Positions 25,971-35,148 of a stretch of 64,000 nt of DNA are shown here, one piece after another. How positions within the stretch are numbered: the stretch's first letter is position 1; the number at the start of each line of letters is the position of its first letter. Below the pieces are notes generated by a model. The model was not told the DNA's origin, did no database searches, and worked only from the letters and a program-made list of their open reading frames with translations. Made by a program: the position numbers and the translations under genes. Origin of the DNA: DSSM01 sp964484125 (GTDB lineage Bacteria; Bacteroidota; Ignavibacteria; Tepidaquicellales; Tepidaquicellaceae). The stretch covers positions 1-64,000 of the forward strand of contig CAZAEK010000002.1 of the NCBI GenBank assembly GCA_964484125.1. Direction: 5' to 3'.

Positions 25971-28862
25971 TTATGCTTTTCCTTCAATAATCTTAATATC
26001 ATCTTCAGTTAATCCGTAAAGTTTATAGACTTCGGAGTCGATGGCGTGGTCAAGGTCATCGCATTTGTTTTCGTAGTATGTTTTGTCTCTTTCAGTTTTT
26101 GCATTATGTAATTGTTTTTTTGCTTCGAGCATTTGGTCAACGAGTGAAACGATGCGATCGTGAGATAGTTTTTCGGTTTCGTTTTGGAAGTTGATTTTTG
26201 GAATTGGTATTTTTGAGGTAGTAGGATTATCAAATTGCATAGTCCTAATTGCATTTGCAAAAATAAATCTGTAGGCATACCAACTAATTAAATTAGAATT
26301 TAATATCCCTAGAAAAAATTTAGATGATAAATTACTTTTATTTTCCAATTGATTAATTGTATCTACAATTACATAATTTTCAGTATCAAAATCTGGAATA
26401 CTTGCGATGATAATAATTCTTGGTTTAGGTTTTCTTATATGTGCGACTATTCTTTGAACCAATATTGATTTATCTTTTATGAACGCTTTATTATCCTTAA
26501 TAATATCTCTATTTAGCATACCTTTGATTGCTTCTTTATCTATTCGATATTTATGAATTTGTTTTCCGCCAAGTACAAAATAATCACCATTCTCTTTTAT
26601 CTTATTTTGATATATACAACCTCTCTGATTGATAATATAATCATTTAAAGAAATGTTATTAGCTTTAATTCTTAGTCCAATATTTATTTCTATGTTGGAA
26701 ACTCCATTTAAAATAAAATTGAAATCTTCACATAGTGATTTGTTTATTTTGCTAACAAAAACGAACTGATTATTTTTTCTTATTAATGAGTTAAATGTAT
26801 CTATTTGGTAATTAATAATACTAAGGTAAATACACATTTCTAATCTGACTTCATTCCACACTTGAGAGCAATCAACAATTTCAAAAATATCTGAAAGTAA
26901 TATTTCTCTAGCTTTTTTCCAATTCGAAGCATAAGTAAATGCTTTTGGGATAATAAAACCATTGTAGCCTTGAGATTTTAATATTGATTTTGACTTTAAT
27001 AAAAATAATGCTGCTGTATCTGTATTACCAATATTGTATTTATTTTTCAAATAATCTCTCTCAAATGTATATAATTCTGCACCATACGGAGGATTACCGA
27101 CTATTGCATCGAACCCACCTTTGTATTCTGGATCCCTGCTTGACCCAGAGGGTACCTCGCGGGAATGACAAAAAACCTGCGGGAAACGTTTTTCAAAGTC
27201 CATTGGGTTTAGTTTGCGTTCTTCTTCTACGGTGATTCTACGTTTGCGTTCGAAGAGTCCTGCTTCGGATGTTTCTTCATATACTATGTCGGTGCCGATG
27301 AGTGAGTTTCCGCAGACGATGTTTTTTGATAAGTCAGGGAGGATTTTTTCGTGGAAGAGGACTTGCATTTCGTTTGCTGTTGCCAATGATTCGTCTTCGA
27401 GCATTTTGAGTGCGAGTGATAGCTGAGTAACTTCTACTGCCTGGTTGTCTATGTCAACTCCGTAAATGTTGTTTATTAATATGTTTTGTTTTTGTTTTAT
27501 GCTGAGTATCCATTGCCCGTCTTTGTTTATACATCCTTCTTTCTTTGCTTCTTCAGGATGATGTTGGTAGTATTCGTTGTGGTATTTTAATAGCGTTTCG
27601 AATATTCCAATGAGGAATGAGCCACTTCCACAAGCAATATCTGCGAAGCGTAATTTTGATATCTCTTTTGGGGATTTATTTTCAATTAATTTCCCAACTG
27701 TGTTGTTAACAATGTAATCCACTATATACTTTGGAGTGTAATAAACACCACCGGCTTTTCGTACTTCGGGCTTTTCTTCTACTCTTACACGCTGAGCTGT
27801 CGCATTTACTACTTTGCCGAGAAAACGTTCGTAGATTGAGCCGAGTATGTGAATTGGAATTGTGTTGAAGTCATAGGGTGAATTGAGGTGTGAAATATCT
27901 TCGCAGATATTTTTGAATGTACTTTGCTCTGGTCCTGTAAATTTTTGTTCATCTATGAAATGTTTTTTGAAAACAATACCGTTATATTTTGCGTCGAGTT
28001 TGCGGCAGACAGAAATGAACTCTGACCATGGGTTTTCTTTTTTGCCGAACTCGCTGATGTAGTAGTCTGGTTCGATGAGTTTATCTTCAAGGAAACGGAT
28101 GAATACTATCCTGTCTATTGTTCGTTGCGTTGCTTCAGTTAGTTCTTCGCTTGTGAGGTTACTGTCGTTTTTCTTAAATGCTTTTGCGAGTGTTTCGCGT
28201 ATGCCGTCTATGTATTCAAGGAAGTCGTCGTCTATTGCCTTTATTGTGCTATTGAAAGAAGTCTTTCCTTTGGCCTTGCCTTTGGTAAAAGATTCAGAAT
28301 ATTTTCCAAGAGAGTTTTTTGCAACTTCATCACGAGAGAATAGATAATAAATTTCTTTAAACTTTTCCGGGTTTGCGTAGTCAGTGTAAGTGTAACGTTT
28401 ATGGTTTGGGTTATCGAGTACTTTGTTGAGTTTTGGTTTGTATCTGCAATCAAGCACGTGAAATTCTTCAAAGTCTGTGAGAATGGCAACAGGAGTATTT
28501 GCATTCCAACCGTAGCGAATGGTTTGAAAATAATCGTCAGCATTTTTAAGACTTCTGCATGGTTTTTTTGCTTCACAGAAAAACTTAGGTTGACGGAATT
28601 CAGGTGAGATGTAAAATGCATAGTCGGCACGTTTCTGTGCTTTGCCAACGCTGACCCCTTTTTCAACTTTTACTTCCTGTTCATAAGGATTTTTCTGAGT
28701 GCGATGATAAACATCCCAACCGAGAGCTTCAAATAGTTTATCTATAAAGTCGCGGCGTACCTCTGCTTCCTGATATTGTGGAGAAAGGTAGCGATGTTCG
28801 TTTTCTCTGAAATCTTTTACCAGTTCACAGACAGTTTTGAATGCAGTCTCAAAGTTTGGCAT
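25971..28862 (-). CDS. Type IIG restriction-modification enzyme (Eco57I-like)
   Basis: 963 residues, nuclease, methyltransferase and specificity in one chain. About 1-120: PD-(D/E)XK nuclease (RADYAFYISPEF ... FFCEAKKP). About 360-600: gamma-class N6-adenine methyltransferase with GVYYTPKYIVDYIV, SAM motif FADIACGSGSFL and catalytic NPPY (590-593). About 690-930: TaqI-like specificity domain (YFVLGGKQIHKY..., IPIPKI) and a C-terminal helix pair. Residues about 565-581 (CHSREVPSGS...) are an in-frame palindromic element set between FPQVF and GGFDAIVGNPPY, 9 residues before NPPY. Whether the enzyme is still active is open. It protects against foreign DNA. Confidence 0.88.
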   Translation of the reverse strand: MPNFETAFKTVCELVKDFRENEHRYLSPQYQEAEVRRDFIDKLFEALGWDVYHRTQKNPYEQEVKVEKGVSVGKAQKRADYAFYISPEFRQPKFFCEAKKPCRSLKNADDYFQTIRYGWNANTPVAILTDFEEFHVLDCRYKPKLNKVLDNPNHKRYTYTDYANPEKFKEIYYLFSRDEVAKNSLGKYSESFTKGKAKGKTSFNSTIKAIDDDFLEYIDGIRETLAKAFKKNDSNLTSEELTEATQRTIDRIVFIRFLEDKLIEPDYYISEFGKKENPWSEFISVCRKLDAKYNGIVFKKHFIDEQKFTGPEQSTFKNICEDISHLNSPYDFNTIPIHILGSIYERFLGKVVNATAQRVRVEEKPEVRKAGGVYYTPKYIVDYIVNNTVGKLIENKSPKEISKLRFADIACGSGSFLIGIFETLLKYHNEYYQHHPEEAKKEGCINKDGQWILSIKQKQNILINNIYGVDIDNQAVEVTQLSLALKMLEDESLATANEMQVLFHEKILPDLSKNIVCGNSLIGTDIVYEETSEAGLFERKRRITVEEERKLNPMDFEKRFPQVFCHSREVPSGSSRDPEYKGGFDAIVGNPPYGAELYTFERDYLKNKYNIGNTDTAALFLLKSKSILKSQGYNGFIIPKAFTYASNWKKAREILLSDIFEIVDCSQVWNEVRLEMCIYLSIINYQIDTFNSLIRKNNQFVFVSKINKSLCEDFNFILNGVSNIEINIGLRIKANNISLNDYIINQRGCIYQNKIKENGDYFVLGGKQIHKYRIDKEAIKGMLNRDIIKDNKAFIKDKSILVQRIVAHIRKPKPRIIIIASIPDFDTENYVIVDTINQLENKSNLSSKFFLGILNSNLISWYAYRFIFANAIRTMQFDNPTTSKIPIPKINFQNETEKLSHDRIVSLVDQMLEAKKQLHNAKTERDKTYYENKCDDLDHAIDSEVYKLYGLTEDDIKIIEGKA
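27125..27170 (-). repeat. In-frame palindromic element inside the RM gene
   Basis: On the minus strand the segment starts TGTCATTCCCGCGAG and ends AAGCAGGGATCCAGAAT. Its ends form an imperfect stem (ATTCCCGC with GCAGGGAT). It encodes CHSREVPSGSSRDPE and adds about 17 residues between two conserved blocks of the methyltransferase. Its ends match the shorter element at 12822-12850. Confidence 0.65.
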
Positions 28863-29011
28863 AAATGTAATTGTTTAATTTAAAATAGTAATTTTAGTTT
28901 TTATAAGTTATGGAAAATTTTTGGTAATGTTTTTCCCATAATATTAAATATAATTATTAACTTTCATTTCAGATTGACCTTTTATATATTTATGCAAATT
29001 TAAAACTGAAT

Positions 29012-29311
29012 ATGTCAAAAGTTATTTTCGAAGTTAATTACAATGTTATTCCTGAAAAAAGAGAGGATTATATTGATGCGATTCGGGAATTAAAAGAACT
29101 TATAAAGGAAAAATCTATTGATGATTATCTTGTTTTAGAAACAAAGAACAGAAATCAATCAAATAATTTTACCGAAATTTTTATTTGCGATAATGAAGAA
29201 CAACTCGGTATTATCGAAGAAGATGAAAATATCAGCGAAAAAGTAAACAGCATCATGGAAAATTTCATTGTTGACGGTAAAGCAACTTACAGCACAAAAA
29301 TAGAAATTTAA
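29012..29311 (+). CDS. Small protein of unknown function, possible ABM-like ferredoxin fold
   Basis: 99 residues. The pattern strand - helix - strand - strand - helix - strand (KVIFEVNYNVIPEKREDYID, then DDYLVLETK, FTEIFICDN, and FIVDGKATYSTKIEI) fits a dimeric alpha/beta barrel like antibiotic-biosynthesis-monooxygenase-type proteins, but no catalytic residues are recognisable. No signal peptide. It precedes the PgpH-type gene on the same strand. The long frame and regular codon use support it as real. Confidence 0.6.
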   Translation: MSKVIFEVNYNVIPEKREDYIDAIRELKELIKEKSIDDYLVLETKNRNQSNNFTEIFICDNEEQLGIIEEDENISEKVNSIMENFIVDGKATYSTKIEI

Positions 29312-29361
29312 ATTTATCCTTATATAGAAATTTTTACTTTTTTACGGGAAAACCATCTAAA

Positions 29362-31626
29362 ATATCGGAGTTATTTAATTTTAAGCAAAAGGATTCTAAT
29401 CTTGATAATAATTATTTTGTCAAGTTTTCAATAGCTTTAGTTACTGTTATTATTATTAGTCTTCTTTTACCAAGTTATAAAAATATTGATACTGAATATG
29501 AAATTGGTACAGTTTGGACAAACGAAGATTTAATTGCACCTTTTTCTTTCCCGATATATAAAGATGATAAAGAGTATGAAAAGGAAAAATCAGACGCTAT
29601 TAAAAGTGTTGCACCGGTATTTATGGAGTCTGGAGATTTGACCGGGGAGGTCAGCGATTATCTTAAGTCACATGCGAAATCTTTGGACGCCATTCTCCTG
29701 AAAGCAAGTCAGATTAGTAAGACTGACAATAATGCAATTAACTCACCTGCTCTTAACGATATGAAATCATCTCTTTCCCCTGGCTTTGAACAAACTCAAT
29801 GGGAAGTTCTTTTTGCACTATACCGTGAAAATGGAAAAGAAAAATATGGAATTGATTACAGGGAATTCATTGCTCTTATCCAAAAAAATATTCTCGAACT
29901 GCAAAAGAAAAAAATAATTAATGTTGAAAAATCAACAATATCCTCGCAGACAATTTCTGTTAAAAAAGAAAATACTAAAACCCAGACTCTTGAAGAAGTT
30001 TCTAAAATATCTGACCGAAAAGAAATTCTTGATGAATTTAACAAAAGAATTGAGGGTAAGATTTCAGATACTACTCTAAGGGTAATTGCTAACTTATATG
30101 CCAATAAATTTATTTTAAATAATCTGATTTACAGCAAAGAGTTAACTGATCTCGAAATTCAAAACAGGGTAGAGCAGGTTCCGAGAACTATTGGCATCGT
30201 CAGGGAAAATGAAAGAATTATAAGTAAACACGACCCTGTAACAAAAATTGCAAAATTAAAACTTGATTCGTTCAAGAAAATCAAGCTCGAGAGAATGGGT
30301 GTGCAGGATTTTATTTTGCAATACATCGGAAAACTTCTGACAGTGATTGTGTTAATTTATCTGCTTGGAATGTTTCTGTTTTATATACGAAGGGATATAT
30401 TTGACAGCAATTTAAAAATAGCTTTGATATCTACATTAGTTCAGCTTGAGTCAATTTTTGCTTATCTTAGTTTACATTTAACTGTCGGCTTCAATATAGA
30501 GTTTTTAATCTTTGTCCCGGTTGCCGCAATACTTCTTACAATTTTATTTGATTCAAAAATTGCATTTTTTGTTACTGTTGTAATATGTTTTCTTACTGCA
30601 TCAATAAGAGGTGGAGATTATTCAATTGCTTTTATTTCTCTTGCAGGTTCTGCTCTTGCAATTTTCAGTGTCCGTGATGTTAAAAACAGATCTCAGATTT
30701 TCAGGTCTGCTTTCTTCATTTTAGCAGGTTATGTTGTTGCTGTTTTTGCAATGGGGTTTGAGAAAAATGAAGCTTTATATAAAATATTTATTAATCTTGG
30801 TTTGAGTGGAGTTAATGCTTTTATGTCTCCTATTATTGCCTATGGTCTCTTGATATTCTATGAGAAAACATTCAGAATAACTACAGATTTAACTCTTATC
30901 GAGCTTGCAGATTTTAATCACCCTTTGTTAAAACAGCTTTCTACAAAAGCACCTGGTACATTTCATCACAGTGTTGTAATGGGTAATATGTCTGAAGCAG
31001 CAGCTGAAGCTATCGGAGCAAACAGAATCCTCGCAAGAGTTGGATGCTATTATCACGATGTCGGTAAGATTGCAAAACCTGATTATTTTGTTGAGAATCA
31101 GGTTGAAAGAAAAAATATTCACGAAGGGCTTAATCCGAATATCAGTGTAAAAGTTATTATTGCTCACGTCAAGGAAGGAATAGAGCTTGCTAAGAAATAT
31201 AAATTGCCCCAGGAAGTTATTGATTTTATACCTATGCACCACGGAACAACTTTAGTAAGTTATTTTTATAATAAAGCCAAGAATCTTGTTGACGAGGACA
31301 AAGAAGATATTATTGATTATATCTACAGATATCCGGGACCAAAGCCACAAACCAAAGAGACCGGAATTGTTATGCTTGCTGATACAATCGAAGCTTCAAC
31401 AAGAACTATTGAAGATCCTACACCGAAAAAACTTGAAGATAAGATTGACGAAGTAATAAAGAAACGCTTTATTGAAGGAGAGCTTGATGAATGCGAACTC
31501 ACTTTAAAAGACTTAACAAATATCAAAAAAGCATTCCTTAAAATACTTGTCGGAATTCATCACCAGAGAATTAAATACCCCGAAGAAAATAAACAAAGCA
31601 CAACTAAAACTCTTTTCGAGCAGTGA
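29362..31626 (+). CDS. pgpH: 7TM-HD cyclic-di-AMP phosphodiesterase, PgpH type (non-canonical start)
   Basis: The first ATG in frame is at 29623, but coding sequence clearly begins earlier. From 29362 the frame reads ISELFNFKQKDS, a membrane segment (FSIALVTVIIISLLLP), then EIGTVWTNEDLIAPFSFPIY and EKSDAIKSVAPVF, the usual start of the PgpH extracellular domain. No ATG, GTG or TTG exists in frame between the upstream stop (29278) and 29623. ATA at 29362 is given as a tentative start. About six further membrane helices lie in the middle, then the HD domain: FHHSVVMGNM, CYYHDVGK, MHHGTT. The enzyme hydrolyses c-di-AMP in relatives. The stop overlaps xerD by four bases. Confidence 0.82.
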   Translation: MSELFNFKQKDSNLDNNYFVKFSIALVTVIIISLLLPSYKNIDTEYEIGTVWTNEDLIAPFSFPIYKDDKEYEKEKSDAIKSVAPVFMESGDLTGEVSDYLKSHAKSLDAILLKASQISKTDNNAINSPALNDMKSSLSPGFEQTQWEVLFALYRENGKEKYGIDYREFIALIQKNILELQKKKIINVEKSTISSQTISVKKENTKTQTLEEVSKISDRKEILDEFNKRIEGKISDTTLRVIANLYANKFILNNLIYSKELTDLEIQNRVEQVPRTIGIVRENERIISKHDPVTKIAKLKLDSFKKIKLERMGVQDFILQYIGKLLTVIVLIYLLGMFLFYIRRDIFDSNLKIALISTLVQLESIFAYLSLHLTVGFNIEFLIFVPVAAILLTILFDSKIAFFVTVVICFLTASIRGGDYSIAFISLAGSALAIFSVRDVKNRSQIFRSAFFILAGYVVAVFAMGFEKNEALYKIFINLGLSGVNAFMSPIIAYGLLIFYEKTFRITTDLTLIELADFNHPLLKQLSTKAPGTFHHSVVMGNMSEAAAEAIGANRILARVGCYYHDVGKIAKPDYFVENQVERKNIHEGLNPNISVKVIIAHVKEGIELAKKYKLPQEVIDFIPMHHGTTLVSYFYNKAKNLVDEDKEDIIDYIYRYPGPKPQTKETGIVMLADTIEASTRTIEDPTPKKLEDKIDEVIKKRFIEGELDECELTLKDLTNIKKAFLKILVGIHHQRIKYPEENKQSTTKTLFEQ

Positions 31627-32555
31627 AGAATATTGAAAATAATGATTTTCAAAAATCTCTAAAACTATTTAACATATTTTTACGAACCGGAAAAACACTT
31701 TCAGATAATACTATCAACGCTTACAATTTTGATCTGATGAAATTTTTCTCTTTTCTTGAATCGAACACAAAAATTGACAGAATAAACTCAGTCAATCAGA
31801 AAACTATCGAAAGTTTCCTGAAATTTATCAGAAGTAGTGAAAAAAAAGAAGGGTTTTATTTCTCAGATAAATCCATAAGCAGATATATTTCAACCTTGAA
31901 ATCATTTTTCAAATTTCTTGAATCTGAAAATATCATTGAATCAGATCCATCAGAGTTAATATCTTCTCCAAAAGTTACAAAGATACTGCCTGTAGTACTT
32001 ACTGTGAATGAAATCGAAAATATTCTGAGTAAACCTGATATTACTAAAAATCTTGAAATCAGAGATAAGGCAATACTTGAAACAATGTATGCATCAGGTT
32101 TGCGTGTGAGTGAAGTTATAAATCTTACGATTGAAAATGTATTTTTTGATGATGGCATACTCAGGGTTTTCGGGAAAGGGTCGAAAGAGCGGCTCGTCCC
32201 GATAGGAAGTTCAGCTTTAAAATATGTTAAATTATATCTGGATAATGTGCGTGAAAAAATAAATAAAAATAAATCAGGCAGTATTCTTTTTCTGAATGCG
32301 AGAGGCGGTAAACTTTCAAGAATGGCTATATGGAATATTGTCAGTAAATATTCAAACCTTGCAAATATCACAAAAAAAATACATCCTCATACGCTCAGAC
32401 ATTCATTTGCTACTCATTTACTTGAAGGTGGTGCAGATATCAGAATTATTCAGGAAATGCTCGGACATACTGATATTTCAACAACTCAGATATATACACA
32501 TATAGAAAAAGATTATCTTATTGAAGTTCATAAATTATTTCATCCGCGCGCTTAA
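31623..32555 (+). CDS. xerD: Tyrosine recombinase XerC/XerD
   Basis: 310 residues with a GTG start overlapping the PgpH stop. About 10-105: SAM-like core-binding domain. About 115-300: catalytic domain with R in ASGLRVSEV, K in FGKGSKERLVP, H-x-x-R in HTLRHSFATHLL, H in MLGHTDI, and nucleophile Y in TTQIYTHI. All six catalytic positions are present and the length is standard, so it is the housekeeping dif recombinase type rather than a phage integrase. XerC and XerD cannot be told apart here. Confidence 0.88.
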   Translation: MKNIENNDFQKSLKLFNIFLRTGKTLSDNTINAYNFDLMKFFSFLESNTKIDRINSVNQKTIESFLKFIRSSEKKEGFYFSDKSISRYISTLKSFFKFLESENIIESDPSELISSPKVTKILPVVLTVNEIENILSKPDITKNLEIRDKAILETMYASGLRVSEVINLTIENVFFDDGILRVFGKGSKERLVPIGSSALKYVKLYLDNVREKINKNKSGSILFLNARGGKLSRMAIWNIVSKYSNLANITKKIHPHTLRHSFATHLLEGGADIRIIQEMLGHTDISTTQIYTHIEKDYLIEVHKLFHPRA

Positions 32556-32585
32556 ATTTAACTTTAAAGATTTGCAATAAAAAAC

Positions 32586-32593
32586 TATCTTTG
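32586..32593 (+). promoter_or_regulatory. Possible -7 element for the nucleoside ABC importer
   Basis: TATCTTTG matches TAnnTTTG and ends 14 bases before the TTG start at 32608. The nearest TTTG (32571-32574) is only 11 bases upstream, so the -33 part is poor. Confidence 0.3.
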
Positions 32594-32607
32594 TGAAATT
32601 TTTTTGA

Positions 32608-34110
32608 TTGAAAGCTGTAGAATTTAAAAATATTACCAAGTCATTCGGCAATTTCATTGCTAATGATGATATATCATTCACGATAGAAAAAAACAGCATA
32701 CATTGCATTCTGGGTGAAAACGGAGCAGGTAAGTCAACCCTTATGAAGGTTTTATTCGGCTCTTATAAAAAAGATAAAGGGGAAATTTATGTCAATGAAA
32801 AACCTGTTAATTTTAAATCACCTCTTGATGCAATAAAATCAGGAATTGGTATGCTATTTCAGCATTTTATGCTTATTGAAGATTTTACGGTACTTGAAAA
32901 TGTTATTCTTGGCAGTGAAATTACATCTAAAACAGGTATAAATTTTAACAAATCAAGAGTTATTTTAAACAAATTAATTGATAAATATAAACTTGATTTA
33001 AACCTTGATGAAAAAGTTTCTGATATCAGTATCGGTGCTGCCCAGAAAACAGAACTACTGAAGTTGCTTTACAGGGAGTCAGAAATTTTGATATTCGATG
33101 AGCCGACTGCAGTGCTTTCTCCTGTTGAAGTTGACAATTTTTTCAAAATTATAAGAAACTTTAAAAATGACGGTAAGACGATTATTTTAATCACACATAA
33201 ACTCAATGAAGTGAAGGAAATCGCAGATGAAGTTTCTGTTTTGAGGAAAGGCAAACTTGTATATTCCGTAAATAGAGATAAACTTGATATAAAAGAGCTT
33301 AGTAAACAAATTATCGGAGACATTGATTTATCAATTTTAATAAGTGATGATAATCTTATTAAATCTGAATCTGAAAATAATATTATCAGCAAAGATAAAA
33401 TACTGACTCTCGGCAATATTTCTGTTACAGATAAGAGTATAACAAAACTTTATGATATTAATCTCGATTTATACAAAGGGGAAATCCTTGGTATTTGCGG
33501 AGTTGAGGGGAATGGTCAGTCGGAATTAACTGAACTTATCTACGGACTTAATAAAAAATACACAGGCCTATTTACCAAGAACACAAACAGAATATCATTA
33601 GTCCCTGATGACAGACTTAAGAAAGGAATGATAAAGGAATTTTCTGTTGGAGAAAATTTATTGCTTAGAATACCCTGTAAAAATATTTTCAGTAAAAAAC
33701 TTCTTAGAGAAAAAGAAGGAGAGTTAATAAAAGAATATGATATCCGTGTACCGGAAGTGGGGGATATAATGGAAAATCTCTCCGGTGGAAATCAGCAGAA
33801 AGCAATTGTTGCAAGAGAAATAAAATTAAATAGTGATGTGATTATTTTTTCTCAGCCGACACGAGGAGTGGATATTAAAGCTTCTTCGTTTATCCATCAG
33901 AAAATATTTAATGAAAAAATGAATGGTAAAGGAATAATTCTCGTATCAGCCGATATTGATGAATTGCTTGCACTTTCTGACAGATTAGCAGTATTATTCA
34001 ATGGGAAAATTGTAAAAATATTTTCAAAAGAAGAATTAATATCAGGTAAACAAAATAGCAGTGAATTAATTGAAAAAATCGGACAGCTAATGATTGGAAT
34101 AGGAATATGA
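32608..34110 (+). CDS. ABC importer ATP-binding protein, nucleoside type (NupO/YufO-like)
   Basis: 500 residues, two fused ATPase domains, TTG start. First domain: Walker A GENGAGKST (about 35), Walker B ILIFDEPTAVLSP. Second domain: altered Walker A GVEGNGQSEL (about 295), signature LSGGNQQKA, and an altered Walker B IIFSQPTRGVD with Gln in place of the Glu-adjacent Asp-Glu pair. Asymmetric domains are usual in ribose/nucleoside importers. The two following genes are its permeases. A substrate-binding BMP lipoprotein gene is absent nearby. Confidence 0.86.
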   Translation: MKAVEFKNITKSFGNFIANDDISFTIEKNSIHCILGENGAGKSTLMKVLFGSYKKDKGEIYVNEKPVNFKSPLDAIKSGIGMLFQHFMLIEDFTVLENVILGSEITSKTGINFNKSRVILNKLIDKYKLDLNLDEKVSDISIGAAQKTELLKLLYRESEILIFDEPTAVLSPVEVDNFFKIIRNFKNDGKTIILITHKLNEVKEIADEVSVLRKGKLVYSVNRDKLDIKELSKQIIGDIDLSILISDDNLIKSESENNIISKDKILTLGNISVTDKSITKLYDINLDLYKGEILGICGVEGNGQSELTELIYGLNKKYTGLFTKNTNRISLVPDDRLKKGMIKEFSVGENLLLRIPCKNIFSKKLLREKEGELIKEYDIRVPEVGDIMENLSGGNQQKAIVAREIKLNSDVIIFSQPTRGVDIKASSFIHQKIFNEKMNGKGIILVSADIDELLALSDRLAVLFNGKIVKIFSKEELISGKQNSSELIEKIGQLMIGIGI

Positions 34111-35147
34111 ACAGAAGAATAGCAATAAATATTATTTCTGTATTAATTTCAGTATTGGTTACTTTTTTGTTGACTTCTGTTTTAATTATTTTAATCGGGA
34201 AAAACCCTTTTAATATTTTTGGGATGATGTTTTCTGAAGTTCTAGGAAATGGTTATGGAATAGGTCAAACTCTTTTTAAAGCAACTCCATTGATAATTTG
34301 CGGTATCGGGATAGCGTTATGCTTCCACGCATCTCTTTTTAATATTGGGGCAGAAGGACAGCTTAATGCAGGTGCTTTTGTAATGAGTCTGGTTGCCTGG
34401 AAACTCGGGACATTACCTGTGTTTATTGCAATGCCCGTAAGTCTTCTGGCTGGTTTCATGGTTAGTTCGATTGTTGGTTATATCCCGGCAATTATAAAAA
34501 TTAAAAAAGGTGTAAGCGAAGTAATTACGACAATTATGCTTAATTTTGTAATTCTTGCCCTGATTAATTATTTCCTTATTGAGTTCCTTGCGGTTAAATC
34601 TACTGTAAGAACTGAAAAGATAAACGATTCTTTAATGCTCCCAAAACTTGCGGATTATTTCAACACATTCCAGGGTTCATCTGTTAATATCTCTGTAGTT
34701 TTTGCTTTGGCTCTTGCAGTCTTTTTTTACTTCATAATTTATAAAACTAAATTTGGTTATCAGATAAGAGCAATTGGATTTAATGAAACAGCTTCTAAAT
34801 ATCTCGGTATAAAAACCAATTTGCTGATTATTCTTACTTTTATGATTGGTGCTGGCTTGACTTCTCTTGCAGGTATGAACTTTATTATGGGTTATAAAGG
34901 ATATTATGAACTTGGATTTTCCAATAATATCGGATTTACTGCAATAGCAGTAGCTCTTCTCGCAAAGAATAATCCTCTTGGCATTATTCTATCTGCTTTA
35001 CTTTTTGGATTTCTGGATTTCGGCGGGCTTGCAGTCAATACGGAAATTCCAAAAGAAATTATGCTCGTTGTTCAGGCAATTGTTATTCTTTCAATTATAT
35101 CTGTTAATAAACTTACTGAAAAATATTTAAAGAAAGAGAAAAAATAA
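34107..35147 (+). CDS. ABC importer permease, nucleoside type (NupP/YufP-like)
   Basis: 346 residues, about eight to nine membrane helices. LCFHASLFNIGAEGQLNAGAF is the family signature, followed by ISSIVGYIPAIIK-like and KGVSEVITTIMLNF segments. Near the C terminus AIGFNETASKYLGI and GFTAIAVALLAKNNPLG match the branched-chain/sugar permease (BPD_transp_2) fold. Its ATG overlaps the ATPase stop by four bases. Confidence 0.87.
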   Translation: MNRRIAINIISVLISVLVTFLLTSVLIILIGKNPFNIFGMMFSEVLGNGYGIGQTLFKATPLIICGIGIALCFHASLFNIGAEGQLNAGAFVMSLVAWKLGTLPVFIAMPVSLLAGFMVSSIVGYIPAIIKIKKGVSEVITTIMLNFVILALINYFLIEFLAVKSTVRTEKINDSLMLPKLADYFNTFQGSSVNISVVFALALAVFFYFIIYKTKFGYQIRAIGFNETASKYLGIKTNLLIILTFMIGAGLTSLAGMNFIMGYKGYYELGFSNNIGFTAIAVALLAKNNPLGIILSALLFGFLDFGGLAVNTEIPKEIMLVVQAIVILSIISVNKLTEKYLKKEKK

Positions 35148-35148
35148 A

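Noticed and set aside
31623..32555. Phage or transposon integrase
   Set aside because: Length and motifs fit housekeeping XerC/XerD, and neighbours are ordinary chromosomal genes with overlapping ends.
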